Source of the DNA: DASUFH01 sp036274645
GTDB lineage: Bacteria > Acidobacteriota > Terriglobia > 20CM-2-55-15
Direction of reading: 5' to 3'
NCBI GenBank assembly: GCA_036274645.1
Contig: DASUFH010000462.1
Span: 1-15,446, forward strand
DNA: 15,446 nt
The notes beneath the pieces were generated by a model. The model was not told the DNA's origin and did not search any database. It saw nothing but the letters and a program-made list of their open reading frames with translations. Positions 6,578 through 13,173 of this stretch are shown here, piece after piece; within the stretch, counting starts at the first letter, position 1, and the number at the start of each line of letters is the position of its first letter. The translations under genes and the position numbers were made by a program.

Positions 6578-8374
6578 CTAGGGCTTGACGTAGATTTCCG
6601 CGCCGGTCTTCATGAACTCCGCGCTCTTCCCGTCCATGGCGGCTTTGACGTCTTTGGTAATCTTCATCGAACAAAACTGAGGACCGCACATGCTGCAGAA
6701 GTGCGCGGACTTGGCGCCGTCCTGGGGCAACGTCTCGTCGTGGAAGTCTTTGGCGGTCGTGGGATCCAGGCTGAGATTGAACTGGTCTTCCCATCGGAAC
6801 TCGAACCGGGCCTTGCTGAGAGCGTTGTCGCGCTCCTGGGCTCCGGGATGTCCCTTGGCCAGGTCGGCGGCGTGAGCGGCGATCTTGTAGGCGATGACGC
6901 CGTCCTTGACGTCCTTGGCGGTCGGCAATCCCAGGTGTTCCTTCGGCGTGACATAGCACAGCATGGCCGTGCCGAACCAGCCGATCATGGCCGCGCCAAT
7001 GGCGCTTGTGATGTGATCGTAGCCGGGCGCGATATCCGTCGTCAGCGGGCCCAGCGTGTAGAACGGAGCCTCATGTGTCAGCTTGAGCTGCAGGTCCATG
7101 TTCTCTTTGATCAGGTGCATCGGAACGTGACCCGGCCCTTCGATCATGACCTGACAGTCATGCTTCCAGGCAATCTCGGTCAGTTCGCCGAGTGTCGCCA
7201 GTTCACCCAGCTGGGCGTCGTCATTGGCGTCGGCAATCGACCCGGGACGCAGGCCGTCGCCCAGGCTGAACGACACGTCGTAGGCGCGCATGATCTCGCA
7301 GATCTCTTCGAAATGCGTGTACAGAAAGTTTTCCTGATGATGCGCCAGACACCATCGCGCCAGAATCGAACCACCCCGGCTGACGATGCCGGTCCGGCGA
7401 TTAACGGTCAGCGGGATGTAGCGCAGCAGCACCCCGGCATGAATGGTGAAGTAGTCCACCCCCTGCTCGGCCTGCTCGATCAGCGTGTCCCGGTACATCT
7501 CCCACGTCAGTTCTTCAGGCCGGCCTCCGGCCTTTTCGAGAGCCTGATAGATCGGCACCGTGCCGATCGGAACCGGTGAATTGCGGAGGATCCATTCACG
7601 GGTCTCGTGGATGTTGCGGCCGGTGGAGAGGTCCATGACGGTATCCGCTCCCCAAACGATGCTCCAGCGCATCTTCTCGACTTCCTCTTCAATCGAACTC
7701 GACAGCGCGCTGTTGCCGATATTCGAATTGATCTTCACCAGGAAGTTGCGGCCGATCGCCATCGGCTCCAGTTCGACATGGTTGATATTGGCGGGAATGA
7801 TGGCGCGTCCCCGGGCCACTTCATCGCGGACGAATTCCGGCGTGATGTACCGCGGGATCGCCGCGCCGAAAGACTCCCCCTTGTGCTGAAACCGGAGATC
7901 CCGCCGGCTGTTTTCCGCCGCCTCGAAAGCCTGCTCGCGCCCGAGGTTTTCGCGAATGGCGACGAACTCCATTTCCGGCGTGACGATGCCTTTGCGCGCA
8001 TAGTGGAGTTGCGTCACCGCCCCGCCCGACGACGCCTTTCGCGGACGCCGGCGGATTCCGGGGTACCGTTCCAGCCGGTTGCGACCCTGGCTCGATTCCG
8101 CGTGTTTGTCGCTCAGATAACCGTCATCTTCCGGACGAGCCTTCCGCCCGTCGTATTCGACCGTGTCCCCTCGCTCGAGAACCCACGGCTCGCGAACCGG
8201 TGGCAGGCCGGAATGCACGTCCAGACGCGCTTCCGGATCTCCCCACGGCCCGGAGCTGTCATAGACCCGAAACGACGTGTTGTCTTTGAGGGATATTTCG
8301 CGGAACGGAACCCGCACCGAACAGTGGCGGTTCCCCCGCACATAGACGCGAGAGCTGGCAGGAAATTCTGTCAT
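6578..8374 (-). CDS. thiC: Phosphomethylpyrimidine synthase ThiC
   Basis: Converts aminoimidazole ribotide to HMP-phosphate for the thiamine pyrimidine, using a 4Fe-4S cluster and SAM. Start is the ATG at 8374 (598 aa), with GGAGGGAG five bases upstream; longer in-frame extensions run through the riboswitch and into erpA. An N-terminal ThiC-associated domain (about 15-95) precedes the barrel. Typical stretches: MEFVAIREN (135-143), NINHVELEPMAIGR (196-209), DLSTGRNIHETREW (248-261), GLRPGSIADANDDAQ (374-388), EGPGHVPMH (412-420). The C-terminal cluster motif CX2CX4C is at Cys560, Cys563 and Cys568. Length is normal for the family. Third gene of the yjbQ-erpA-thiC unit and preceded by a TPP riboswitch. 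Confidence 0.98.
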   Translation of the reverse strand: MTEFPASSRVYVRGNRHCSVRVPFREISLKDNTSFRVYDSSGPWGDPEARLDVHSGLPPVREPWVLERGDTVEYDGRKARPEDDGYLSDKHAESSQGRNRLERYPGIRRRPRKASSGGAVTQLHYARKGIVTPEMEFVAIRENLGREQAFEAAENSRRDLRFQHKGESFGAAIPRYITPEFVRDEVARGRAIIPANINHVELEPMAIGRNFLVKINSNIGNSALSSSIEEEVEKMRWSIVWGADTVMDLSTGRNIHETREWILRNSPVPIGTVPIYQALEKAGGRPEELTWEMYRDTLIEQAEQGVDYFTIHAGVLLRYIPLTVNRRTGIVSRGGSILARWCLAHHQENFLYTHFEEICEIMRAYDVSFSLGDGLRPGSIADANDDAQLGELATLGELTEIAWKHDCQVMIEGPGHVPMHLIKENMDLQLKLTHEAPFYTLGPLTTDIAPGYDHITSAIGAAMIGWFGTAMLCYVTPKEHLGLPTAKDVKDGVIAYKIAAHAADLAKGHPGAQERDNALSKARFEFRWEDQFNLSLDPTTAKDFHDETLPQDGAKSAHFCSMCGPQFCSMKITKDVKAAMDGKSAEFMKTGAEIYVKP

Positions 8375-8468
8375 GACTTCTCCCTCCGTCGGAATTATCC
8401 GAATCAGGTTCAAGGGGTCGATCCGGACCTCTCCGGATCCTCTCAGCCTTCCAGCTCCCCCGTAAGCC
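8375..8468 (-). promoter_or_regulatory. TPP riboswitch (THI element) of thiC
   Basis: Read on the minus strand it has the hallmark pieces in order: GCTGAGA (8447-8441), an 8-bp P3 hairpin GATCCGGA/TCCGGATC (8439-8420), ACCCCTTGAACCTGAT (8418-8403), GGATAAT (8400-8394), then CGGAGGGA. The closing stem P1 pairs GGCTT (8468-8464) with AAGTC (8379-8375), directly against the thiC ATG. The ribosome-binding site GGAGGGAG (8387-8380) lies within the aptamer's 3' part. Ligand binding should therefore block ribosome access, repressing thiC translation when TPP is high. No separate expression platform or terminator is present. Confidence 0.95.
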
Positions 8469-8474
8469 GTGTTG

Positions 8475-8804
8475 TTAGACGCTGAACGAACTGCCGCAGC
8501 CGCAGCTCCCCTGCACGTTGGGATTATTGAACTTGAAGCCGGCGCCGTGCAGTCCGTCGATATAGTCCACTTCGGAACCATCCATATAGAGCAGACTGGC
8601 CTTGTCGACAAAGACTTTCAACCCGTCGAATTCGTACACTGCGTCGTTCTGATCGCTGAAGCTCTTGTCAAAGCCCATGCGGTACTGAAAGCCGGAACAC
8701 CCGCCACCGACCACCTGGATGCGGAGACCGGCGTACTCCTCAGGCTGCTCCTGCATGATTTCCCGAACTTTGTCTTCGGCTTTCTTGGTTAATGTAACCG
8801 CCAT
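8475..8804 (-). CDS. erpA: Iron-sulfur cluster insertion protein ErpA (A-type carrier)
   Basis: Small cytoplasmic carrier that passes Fe-S clusters to apo-enzymes. 109 aa, full length, with the three conserved cysteines Cys36 (GGGCSGFQY), Cys101 and Cys103 in a C-terminal CGCGSSFSV. That tail matches ErpA more closely than IscA. Ribosome-binding site AAAGGAGGG sits about eight bases before the ATG at 8804. It follows yjbQ by 39 nt and its stop is six bases before the TPP aptamer of thiC. ThiC is an Fe-S enzyme, so co-transcription makes functional sense. Confidence 0.95.
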   Translation of the reverse strand: MAVTLTKKAEDKVREIMQEQPEEYAGLRIQVVGGGCSGFQYRMGFDKSFSDQNDAVYEFDGLKVFVDKASLLYMDGSEVDYIDGLHGAGFKFNNPNVQGSCGCGSSFSV

Positions 8805-8843
8805 CGGTGTGGCCCTCCTTTAATCGCAAACTTCCTGGTTTGT

Positions 8844-9341
8844 CTACTGACCCTGAACGCCCATCGCCTGAAGCCGGATGGTCCGCTCACGGGGACCATC
8901 GAGTTCAGCCAGAATGACGCTCTGCCATTCTCCCAGAACCACTTCCCCATTCGCGATCTGCAGCGTCAGATTCATCCCCAGCAGCAGCGAGCGCAAGTGG
9001 GAGTCGGCGTTATGGCGGTCGCAATCCGACCAGGCGGGATCATTGTGCCGATAATACGTCTCTTTGTCGGCAAGCCCGGCCAGGTATGATCGCACATCGT
9101 GGATCAGAGCGTCCTGCCATTCGTTTATCAGGATCGCACAGGTCGTATGCAATGACGAAATGACGACCGACCCGGCGCGAACCCCGGATGAACTGACGAA
9201 TTTGCGAACCAACTGCGTCAGATTGTGCAATTCCTCACGGGCTTCCGTCTGGATCTTGACGGCGGCGCTGGCGACTCTGTAGGCCCCTGTGACGACCTCG
9301 ATTGCGGACGGTTCTACAGATTTCACGGAGGCAGAAACCAT
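8844..9341 (-). CDS. yjbQ: YjbQ family protein (putative secondary thiamine-phosphate synthase)
   Basis: 165 aa UPF0047/YjbQ protein. Family motifs: SSLHTTCAILINEWQD (about 62-77), YYRHNDPAWSDCDRHNADSHLRS (about 95-117) with the conserved His and Asp/Asn residues, and VVLGEWQSVILAELDGPRER (133-152). YjbQ proteins show weak thiamine-phosphate synthase activity that can replace ThiE when overproduced; the native role is uncertain. Here it heads a transcript that includes thiC, which supports a thiamine link. The N-terminus is about 25 residues longer than many homologs. AGGAGA lies a few bases before the ATG at 9341. Confidence 0.92.
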   Translation of the reverse strand: MVSASVKSVEPSAIEVVTGAYRVASAAVKIQTEAREELHNLTQLVRKFVSSSGVRAGSVVISSLHTTCAILINEWQDALIHDVRSYLAGLADKETYYRHNDPAWSDCDRHNADSHLRSLLLGMNLTLQIANGEVVLGEWQSVILAELDGPRERTIRLQAMGVQGQ

Positions 9342-9414
9342 ATTTCTCCTAGACCCTCTTGTTCTGTCGGTTAACCAACACGGCGCGGCTCAACTCCACT
9401 AGCGCAAGCGCGAC

Positions 9415-9420
9415 ATTATA
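9415..9420 (-). promoter_or_regulatory. Candidate -10 element of the yjbQ-erpA-thiC operon
   Basis: The minus strand reads a perfect TATAAT (9420-9415), 73 nt upstream of the yjbQ start, inside the 162-nt divergent gap with the MIP18 gene. The hexamer 17 nt further upstream (AACTTT, 9443-9438) is a poor -35. An overlapping TATAAC on the plus strand (9417-9422) could serve the divergent gene, so the two promoters may overlap. Confidence 0.45.
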
Positions 9421-9503
9421 ACAAAAAGGTTTTACGCAAAGTTTTCGAGTTTTTGGAATTTCGGTCTTGCCGCGTCAGGGCCTTCGAGCCGACAATCGAC
9501 TCC

Positions 9504-10010
9504 ATGTACACGACCGCCCTTGTGATCCTTGCGATACTTGCCGCCGTTGCTGTCGGTGTCGTGCTGGCCGTTCGCAAACAGTCGCGCGTCACGGCCGAAC
9601 TCTCCGCGGCGGAACAGTCCCGGGACGCCACCGTTTTTGCGGAATCATCGAAACGAATGGAGGAAACCGTCGCCGAACAACTGGCCGCAAAGGCGAGGGA
9701 TCCCCGGCTGGCGTCGATGACGCAGGAGGATCTGGTGTATGAGGTTCTCAAGGACTGCTACGATCCGGAAATTCCTCTAAACATTGTCGATCTGGGGCTG
9801 GTCTACGGCGTCGACGTCCAGTCCGACGCGGTGACGATCAAAGTCAGCATGACATCGCCCCAATGTCCTTCCCATGTCGCTATCCGCGAGGATATTCGCG
9901 TCAGACTGGATGACGCCGGGTTCCCGAACCCCAAAGTCGAACTGGTCTGGGAGCCCGCCTGGTCTCCCCAGCGCATCTCCGAAGCCGGCCGAAAGAAACT
10001 GGGAATCTAG
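9504..10010 (+). CDS. Membrane-anchored MIP18/DUF59-domain protein (Fe-S assembly related)
   Basis: Domain seen in SufT, PaaD and the eukaryotic MIP18 Fe-S targeting factor. Start is the ATG at 9504 (168 aa); an in-frame TTG at 9453 is less likely, and neither has a strong ribosome-binding site. Order: one transmembrane helix at about 5-23, a charged Ala/Glu-rich helix likely to be coiled coil (about 28-66), then the MIP18 domain (73-168) with DPEIPLNIVDLGLVYG (87-102) and the conserved cysteine Cys121 in TSPQCPSH. The tail EPAWSPQRISEAGRKKLG is typical of the domain. An anchor plus linker before this domain is unusual, since most members are soluble. Divergent from yjbQ-erpA-thiC. Confidence 0.88.
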   Translation: MYTTALVILAILAAVAVGVVLAVRKQSRVTAELSAAEQSRDATVFAESSKRMEETVAEQLAAKARDPRLASMTQEDLVYEVLKDCYDPEIPLNIVDLGLVYGVDVQSDAVTIKVSMTSPQCPSHVAIREDIRVRLDDAGFPNPKVELVWEPAWSPQRISEAGRKKLGI

Positions 10011-10192
10011 CCTTTTCTGTCCCCCGCTGTCCGTTGTGCGTTGGCTGTTGTCCGGTGTGTAATGGACCTGGTCCACTTACCCCATGGCGCATTGACCAAT
10101 AAGCCAATGGGTCATTGGGCAGTTTAGCCAGGTCCATTACACATCGGACAACAGCCAGCGCACAACGGACAACGAGGGGGACAGCCAAAAGG
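10011..10192. repeat. Second long inverted repeat (arms ~61-65 nt) built of heptamers
   Basis: Left arm 10011-10071 and right arm 10128-10192 are reverse complements with few mismatches and two small indels, around a 56-nt loop that itself contains CCAATG-GGT-CATTGG (10104-10118). The left arm steps in sevens: TGTCCGT, TGTGCGT, TGGCTGT, TGTCCGG, TGTGTAA (10028-10062). It starts at the base after the MIP18 stop codon. Shares the style and GTTGGCTGTT with the repeat at 2084-2375. No gene inside. Confidence 0.9.
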
Positions 10193-10237
10193 CACGTTCC
10201 CGGCTGATTGCAATTTCATTGAATACCGAAACATTGT

Positions 10238-10268
10238 GGGCGGTCATAAACCGCCCCTACAGCAGACG
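10238..10268. repeat. Dispersed small palindromic element, copy before the terminator
   Basis: Hairpin GGGCGGT/ACCGCCC with loop cataa at 10238-10256. Its first 18 nt are identical to 6557-6574, and the 31-nt unit matches 148-178 at about 26 positions. Located between the long inverted repeat and the bidirectional terminator. Confidence 0.65.
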
Positions 10269-10273
10269 GGACG

Positions 10274-10316
10274 AAAAAAAAGGCGCCGGGCCAAAAGCCC
10301 GGCGCCCTCTTTTTTT
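10274..10316. terminator. Bidirectional intrinsic terminator
   Basis: Perfect 10-bp GC stem GGCGCCGGGC (10282-10291) / GCCCGGCGCC (10297-10306) with loop CAAAA. It is followed by CTCTTTTTTT (10307-10316) on the plus strand and preceded by an eight-A run (10274-10281) that gives the U tract on the minus strand. It can end both the MIP18 transcript and the radical SAM transcript, whose stop is 20 nt away. Confidence 0.95.
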
Positions 10317-10335
10317 GCCGATTTCGGCTTGACGC

Positions 10336-12474
10336 TTACTTGCTGAGGACTTCCTCGCCCTTGCGGTGCGCGAGTTCGATCTTGACCAAATCGGAGGCTT
10401 CGTTTGAGCTGAGGTTGCGGCCGTAGGTCAGTTCGTCCACCATCTTCTTCATCTTCTCCGCTTCGCGGGCGGCCGCACGGCGCATCTTCTCTTCTTCCGC
10501 AGCCGTTTCGGGCTCATCGCCATGGACACGAACGCGGGCCACATCCGTCTCGTTCAGCACCAGATTGTGGTCATAGGCATCGAGCGCCACATTGTGCCCG
10601 CCGGCATAAACCTTGTGCTTGCCGTGCTCGCGGTTCCACTCGGCGACGGTCGCGGTCTTGTACATGTTCTCGATGATCTTCCGCCAGCCGATCCCCGTGT
10701 TGTACGCGCAGAAGGAGATTTCGCCCAGCTGCGTCGCATACGGAATAATGCACATCTCCGTTCGCCGGAAATCGTAGTTGAACAGATCCTGGAACCACAT
10801 ACCTGCGATGAACAGGAAGTTCCAGGGATCCTGACGCCGCTTGGCGATGTCCTCCGCCGTCCGGTCGCCAGTCACCTTGCCGTAACTCTTGCCGCTGAGG
10901 CCAAACGACTTGTCGAACTTCTTGAGGATGTCCGTCAACGTCAGGCTCGGCGGACCGCCGAACGGGTTGTAATTTTTCAGCAGAGCCAGACCCATCATCG
11001 AATTCGAGAACCACTTGCCGCGCCCCGAATCCGTGATTTTCTGCATGTCGGCGACGAGTCCCGGGATGTTCAGGAACTGGGGAACCGGAGCGAACTCCTT
11101 GGTCTCCTTGTTGACCATCATCGCCGTGCCGACGCCGCAATTGGGATGGCAGCCGCAGCTCACCTGTCCCCAGTCGGCGCCGGGCCCGTGAACCAGATCG
11201 GCGAAGTCGGCGAAGGAGCCCATCAGAGACAACGGAAACCAGTCGCGAGTCGGTTCGGTCACGCCGACCTGGGATTTGACGTCGTTGGCCAGGTGAGACA
11301 GGGTGTAGCGCTGCCGCAGCCGCCGTTCCGGAGTGATGTCTTCGTCACGACCGGTGAACGAAACCGGCTGGAACGCGATAAACGCGATCTTCTTCGGATT
11401 GTCCATGGCGAACCGGATGATGGACCCGACCTGGTCGTTGTTGACGTTGTTGACCAGCGTCACCACCAGGATGATTTCCACACCGGCTTCATGGAGGTTC
11501 TCGATGGCCCGCAGTTTGACGTCGAACAGATTGCCGATCTGGCGGTGGCTGTTTGCATCATTGCCGATGCCGTCGAACTGGAGGTATGCGTAACGGAGGC
11601 CGGCTGCCGCCGCCTTCTTCGCAAACTCCTTGCTCTTGGCGAACTCGATTCCGTTGGTGGCCGCCTGGACGCTGGCGTAGCCGAGCTTGCGCGCATACGC
11701 GACGGCATCAAGGAAGTACGGCGACACGGTGGGCTCACCGCCCGAGAACTGAATGGACATCTGCCGCCGGGGCTTGATGTTGATGGCGTTGTCCATGATC
11801 TCCATGACGTCGTTCCACGTCAGCTCATGGACGTAGCCCACCTGGTTGGCATCCATGAAGCAGGGATCGCACATCATGTTGCAGCGGTTCGTCAGGTCCA
11901 CGGTCAGCACCGCTCCGCGGCCGTGCTTGATCGTGCTGCTGCCATGATTGTGCAGCCCTTCGTCGTTGTGCGCCGGAAGATCGCGGCCAGGGAAGTTCTT
12001 CTCGATCCACTCGAGGAACTTCACGTCGATCGCCATGATGTCTTCGGTCTTGCCGTGCTGGGGGCAGTCCTTCACCATCCATACCTGGCCGTCGCGCTCG
12101 ATGATGTCCGCCTTGACCTCTCCGACCTTCTCGTTGAGCAGCTCCTTCCAGTCCCGCGCGCCGCCGATGATGGCCTCGCGAGCCTCCTTCACGCACTCCG
12201 GACAGAGCGAGTCGGTCTGGCGCGGCCAGCCCAGGGAAGGTTTGGTCTTTTGCCAGGACTTGAGCAAAGGCTTTTCGGTCCACTTCGGCGTGAATGACGG
12301 AGCCGGGCTGAACCGGTTGAAGAACTGGATCGCGTCAAAGGTCACACCGGCCCCGTAGCACACAGCCGCATCCACATACTTCATGACGCGCTTGCTCATT
12401 TTTGGCTTGATCGCATTGCGCTGGGTGTAATCGTTCTGCAAGCCATCGAACGCCGCTGGACTGAGACTAGACAA
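10336..12474 (-). CDS. Radical SAM protein, tetraether/membrane-spanning lipid synthase (Tes/MJ0619)-like
   Basis: 712 aa from the TTG at 12474, chosen because AAGGAGG lies exactly six bases upstream; in-frame ATGs at 12399 and 12384 lack a good site. In order (712-aa numbering): a possibly membrane-associating stretch (about 33-52), a CPEC...DCPQHG metal site (Cys91, Cys94, Cys137), the radical SAM motif CX3CX2C at Cys198, Cys202, Cys205 in TNRCNMMCDPCF, the SAM-binding GGEP (245-248), a cysteine cluster SCGCHPNCG (Cys440, Cys442, Cys446), further Cys575 and Cys589, and a charged helical tail (660-682). An N-terminal CPxC/CPxHG site before a CX3CX2C core with extra clusters is the layout of MJ0619-type enzymes, which join lipid tails into membrane-spanning lipids. 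Bacterial homologs are linked to iso-diabolic acid and branched GDGT lipids. The radical SAM call is firm; the lipid role is inference from recalled family features. Confidence 0.85.
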   Translation of the reverse strand: MSSLSPAAFDGLQNDYTQRNAIKPKMSKRVMKYVDAAVCYGAGVTFDAIQFFNRFSPAPSFTPKWTEKPLLKSWQKTKPSLGWPRQTDSLCPECVKEAREAIIGGARDWKELLNEKVGEVKADIIERDGQVWMVKDCPQHGKTEDIMAIDVKFLEWIEKNFPGRDLPAHNDEGLHNHGSSTIKHGRGAVLTVDLTNRCNMMCDPCFMDANQVGYVHELTWNDVMEIMDNAINIKPRRQMSIQFSGGEPTVSPYFLDAVAYARKLGYASVQAATNGIEFAKSKEFAKKAAAAGLRYAYLQFDGIGNDANSHRQIGNLFDVKLRAIENLHEAGVEIILVVTLVNNVNNDQVGSIIRFAMDNPKKIAFIAFQPVSFTGRDEDITPERRLRQRYTLSHLANDVKSQVGVTEPTRDWFPLSLMGSFADFADLVHGPGADWGQVSCGCHPNCGVGTAMMVNKETKEFAPVPQFLNIPGLVADMQKITDSGRGKWFSNSMMGLALLKNYNPFGGPPSLTLTDILKKFDKSFGLSGKSYGKVTGDRTAEDIAKRRQDPWNFLFIAGMWFQDLFNYDFRRTEMCIIPYATQLGEISFCAYNTGIGWRKIIENMYKTATVAEWNREHGKHKVYAGGHNVALDAYDHNLVLNETDVARVRVHGDEPETAAEEEKMRRAAAREAEKMKKMVDELTYGRNLSSNEASDLVKIELAHRKGEEVLSK

Positions 12475-12569
12475 GGAGGACCTCCTTAACGAATGGCAAA
12501 AAGCTCTACGATCAGGACCTTGAAATCGGCGCTCAAACAAACCGGCGCCAAAGTGCTAAAGCGGGCGTA

Positions 12570-12598
12570 AGAATAGCCGAAGGGGGTCGAATCTTCAA
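12570..12598 (-). promoter_or_regulatory. Candidate promoter of the radical SAM gene
   Basis: Minus strand TTGAAG (12598-12593) and TATTCT (12575-12570) are separated by exactly 17 nt; each matches 4 of 6 consensus positions. It would give a 5' leader of about 90 nt before the TTG start. The 205-nt region 12541-12745 between this gene and folB shows nothing else of note. Confidence 0.4.
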
Positions 12599-12745
12599 CA
12601 AGATATTGCCCAAATGTGAATGGCCGGACAGACCGTGGCAGAAGTCCAAACGGCTGAAAACCGAAACCGAATCGAAGGGGCCTGGCTAATCTCTCGGTCA
12701 GTTTCGCGCATTCCTGCCACGGGAACTGAAGGAATGGCCAGGGCG

Positions 12746-13105
12746 TCAGGGCCGGACAATTTCGACCGAAACATAGGCTACCTTCGGGTCGACGACCGGA
12801 GAAATCTTCCGCACCAGAACCCGGACGGTGGGTGTCGGGAAGCTCCCCAGAATCCGGGCGGCGATCCGCTCGGCCAGCGTTTCAATGAGGTGGTAGTCCC
12901 GGGCTGCGCAGGTTTCGGCAACCGCGGCGGCCACAGGAGCGTAGTCGATCGCATCCTTCAGCGAGTCGGTCTGGGCCGGACGGCGGCAGTCGACGGAAAA
13001 CTCGATGTCGATGGACAGCCGCTGACGGATGGTCCGCTCCTCGGCGGTCACTCCGATCGCGGCTACACAGTCAATCGACGAAATGAGGATCTTGTCGCCT
13101 TCCAT
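12746..13105 (-). CDS. folB: Dihydroneopterin aldolase FolB
   Basis: Folate-pathway enzyme that cleaves dihydroneopterin to 6-hydroxymethyl-dihydropterin and glycolaldehyde. 119 aa from the ATG at 13105; a GTG two codons earlier is possible. Only a weak GGA lies upstream. Family marks: GVTAEERTIRQRLSIDIEF (18-36) with the catalytic Glu near 22-23, DYAPVAAAV (54-62) with Tyr55, HLIETLAERIA (72-82), and VRKISP (98-103) with the catalytic Lys100. Length is typical. Last gene of trxB-DUF2203-folB, separated from DUF2203 by a short tandem repeat. No other folate gene is in the window. Confidence 0.93.
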   Translation of the reverse strand: MEGDKILISSIDCVAAIGVTAEERTIRQRLSIDIEFSVDCRRPAQTDSLKDAIDYAPVAAAVAETCAARDYHLIETLAERIAARILGSFPTPTVRVLVRKISPVVDPKVAYVSVEIVRP

Positions 13106-13128
13106 ATTCACTGGTCCGTTACAACGAT

Positions 13129-13173
13129 CGGTCTTATCTATCGTTCTTATCTATCGGTCTTATCTATCGGTCT
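13129..13173. repeat. 13-bp tandem repeat, about 3.5 copies
   Basis: Plus-strand units CGGTCTTATCTAT at 13129-13141, 13142-13154 (one change, G to T), 13155-13167, and a partial at 13168-13173. It overlaps the last codons and the TAA stop of the DUF2203 gene and fills the space before folB. Near-identity of the copies suggests recent slippage. Confidence 0.95.

Noticed and set aside
8375..8611. Upstream extension of thiC to 8611
   Set aside because: It would translate the TPP aptamer and overlap erpA; the ATG at 8374 has a strong ribosome-binding site.
10522..12297. 591-codon open frame on the plus strand
   Set aside because: Antisense to the radical SAM gene, whose cysteine motifs and ribosome-binding site are convincing. 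No domain recognised in the shadow frame.
12396..12446. 16-codon leader peptide gene before the radical SAM ATG at 12399
   Set aside because: No ribosome-binding site of its own and it overlaps the in-frame TTG-started protein. Kept only as an observation on start choice.
13129..13173. CRISPR array
   Set aside because: Units are 13 bp with no spacers and there are no cas genes.
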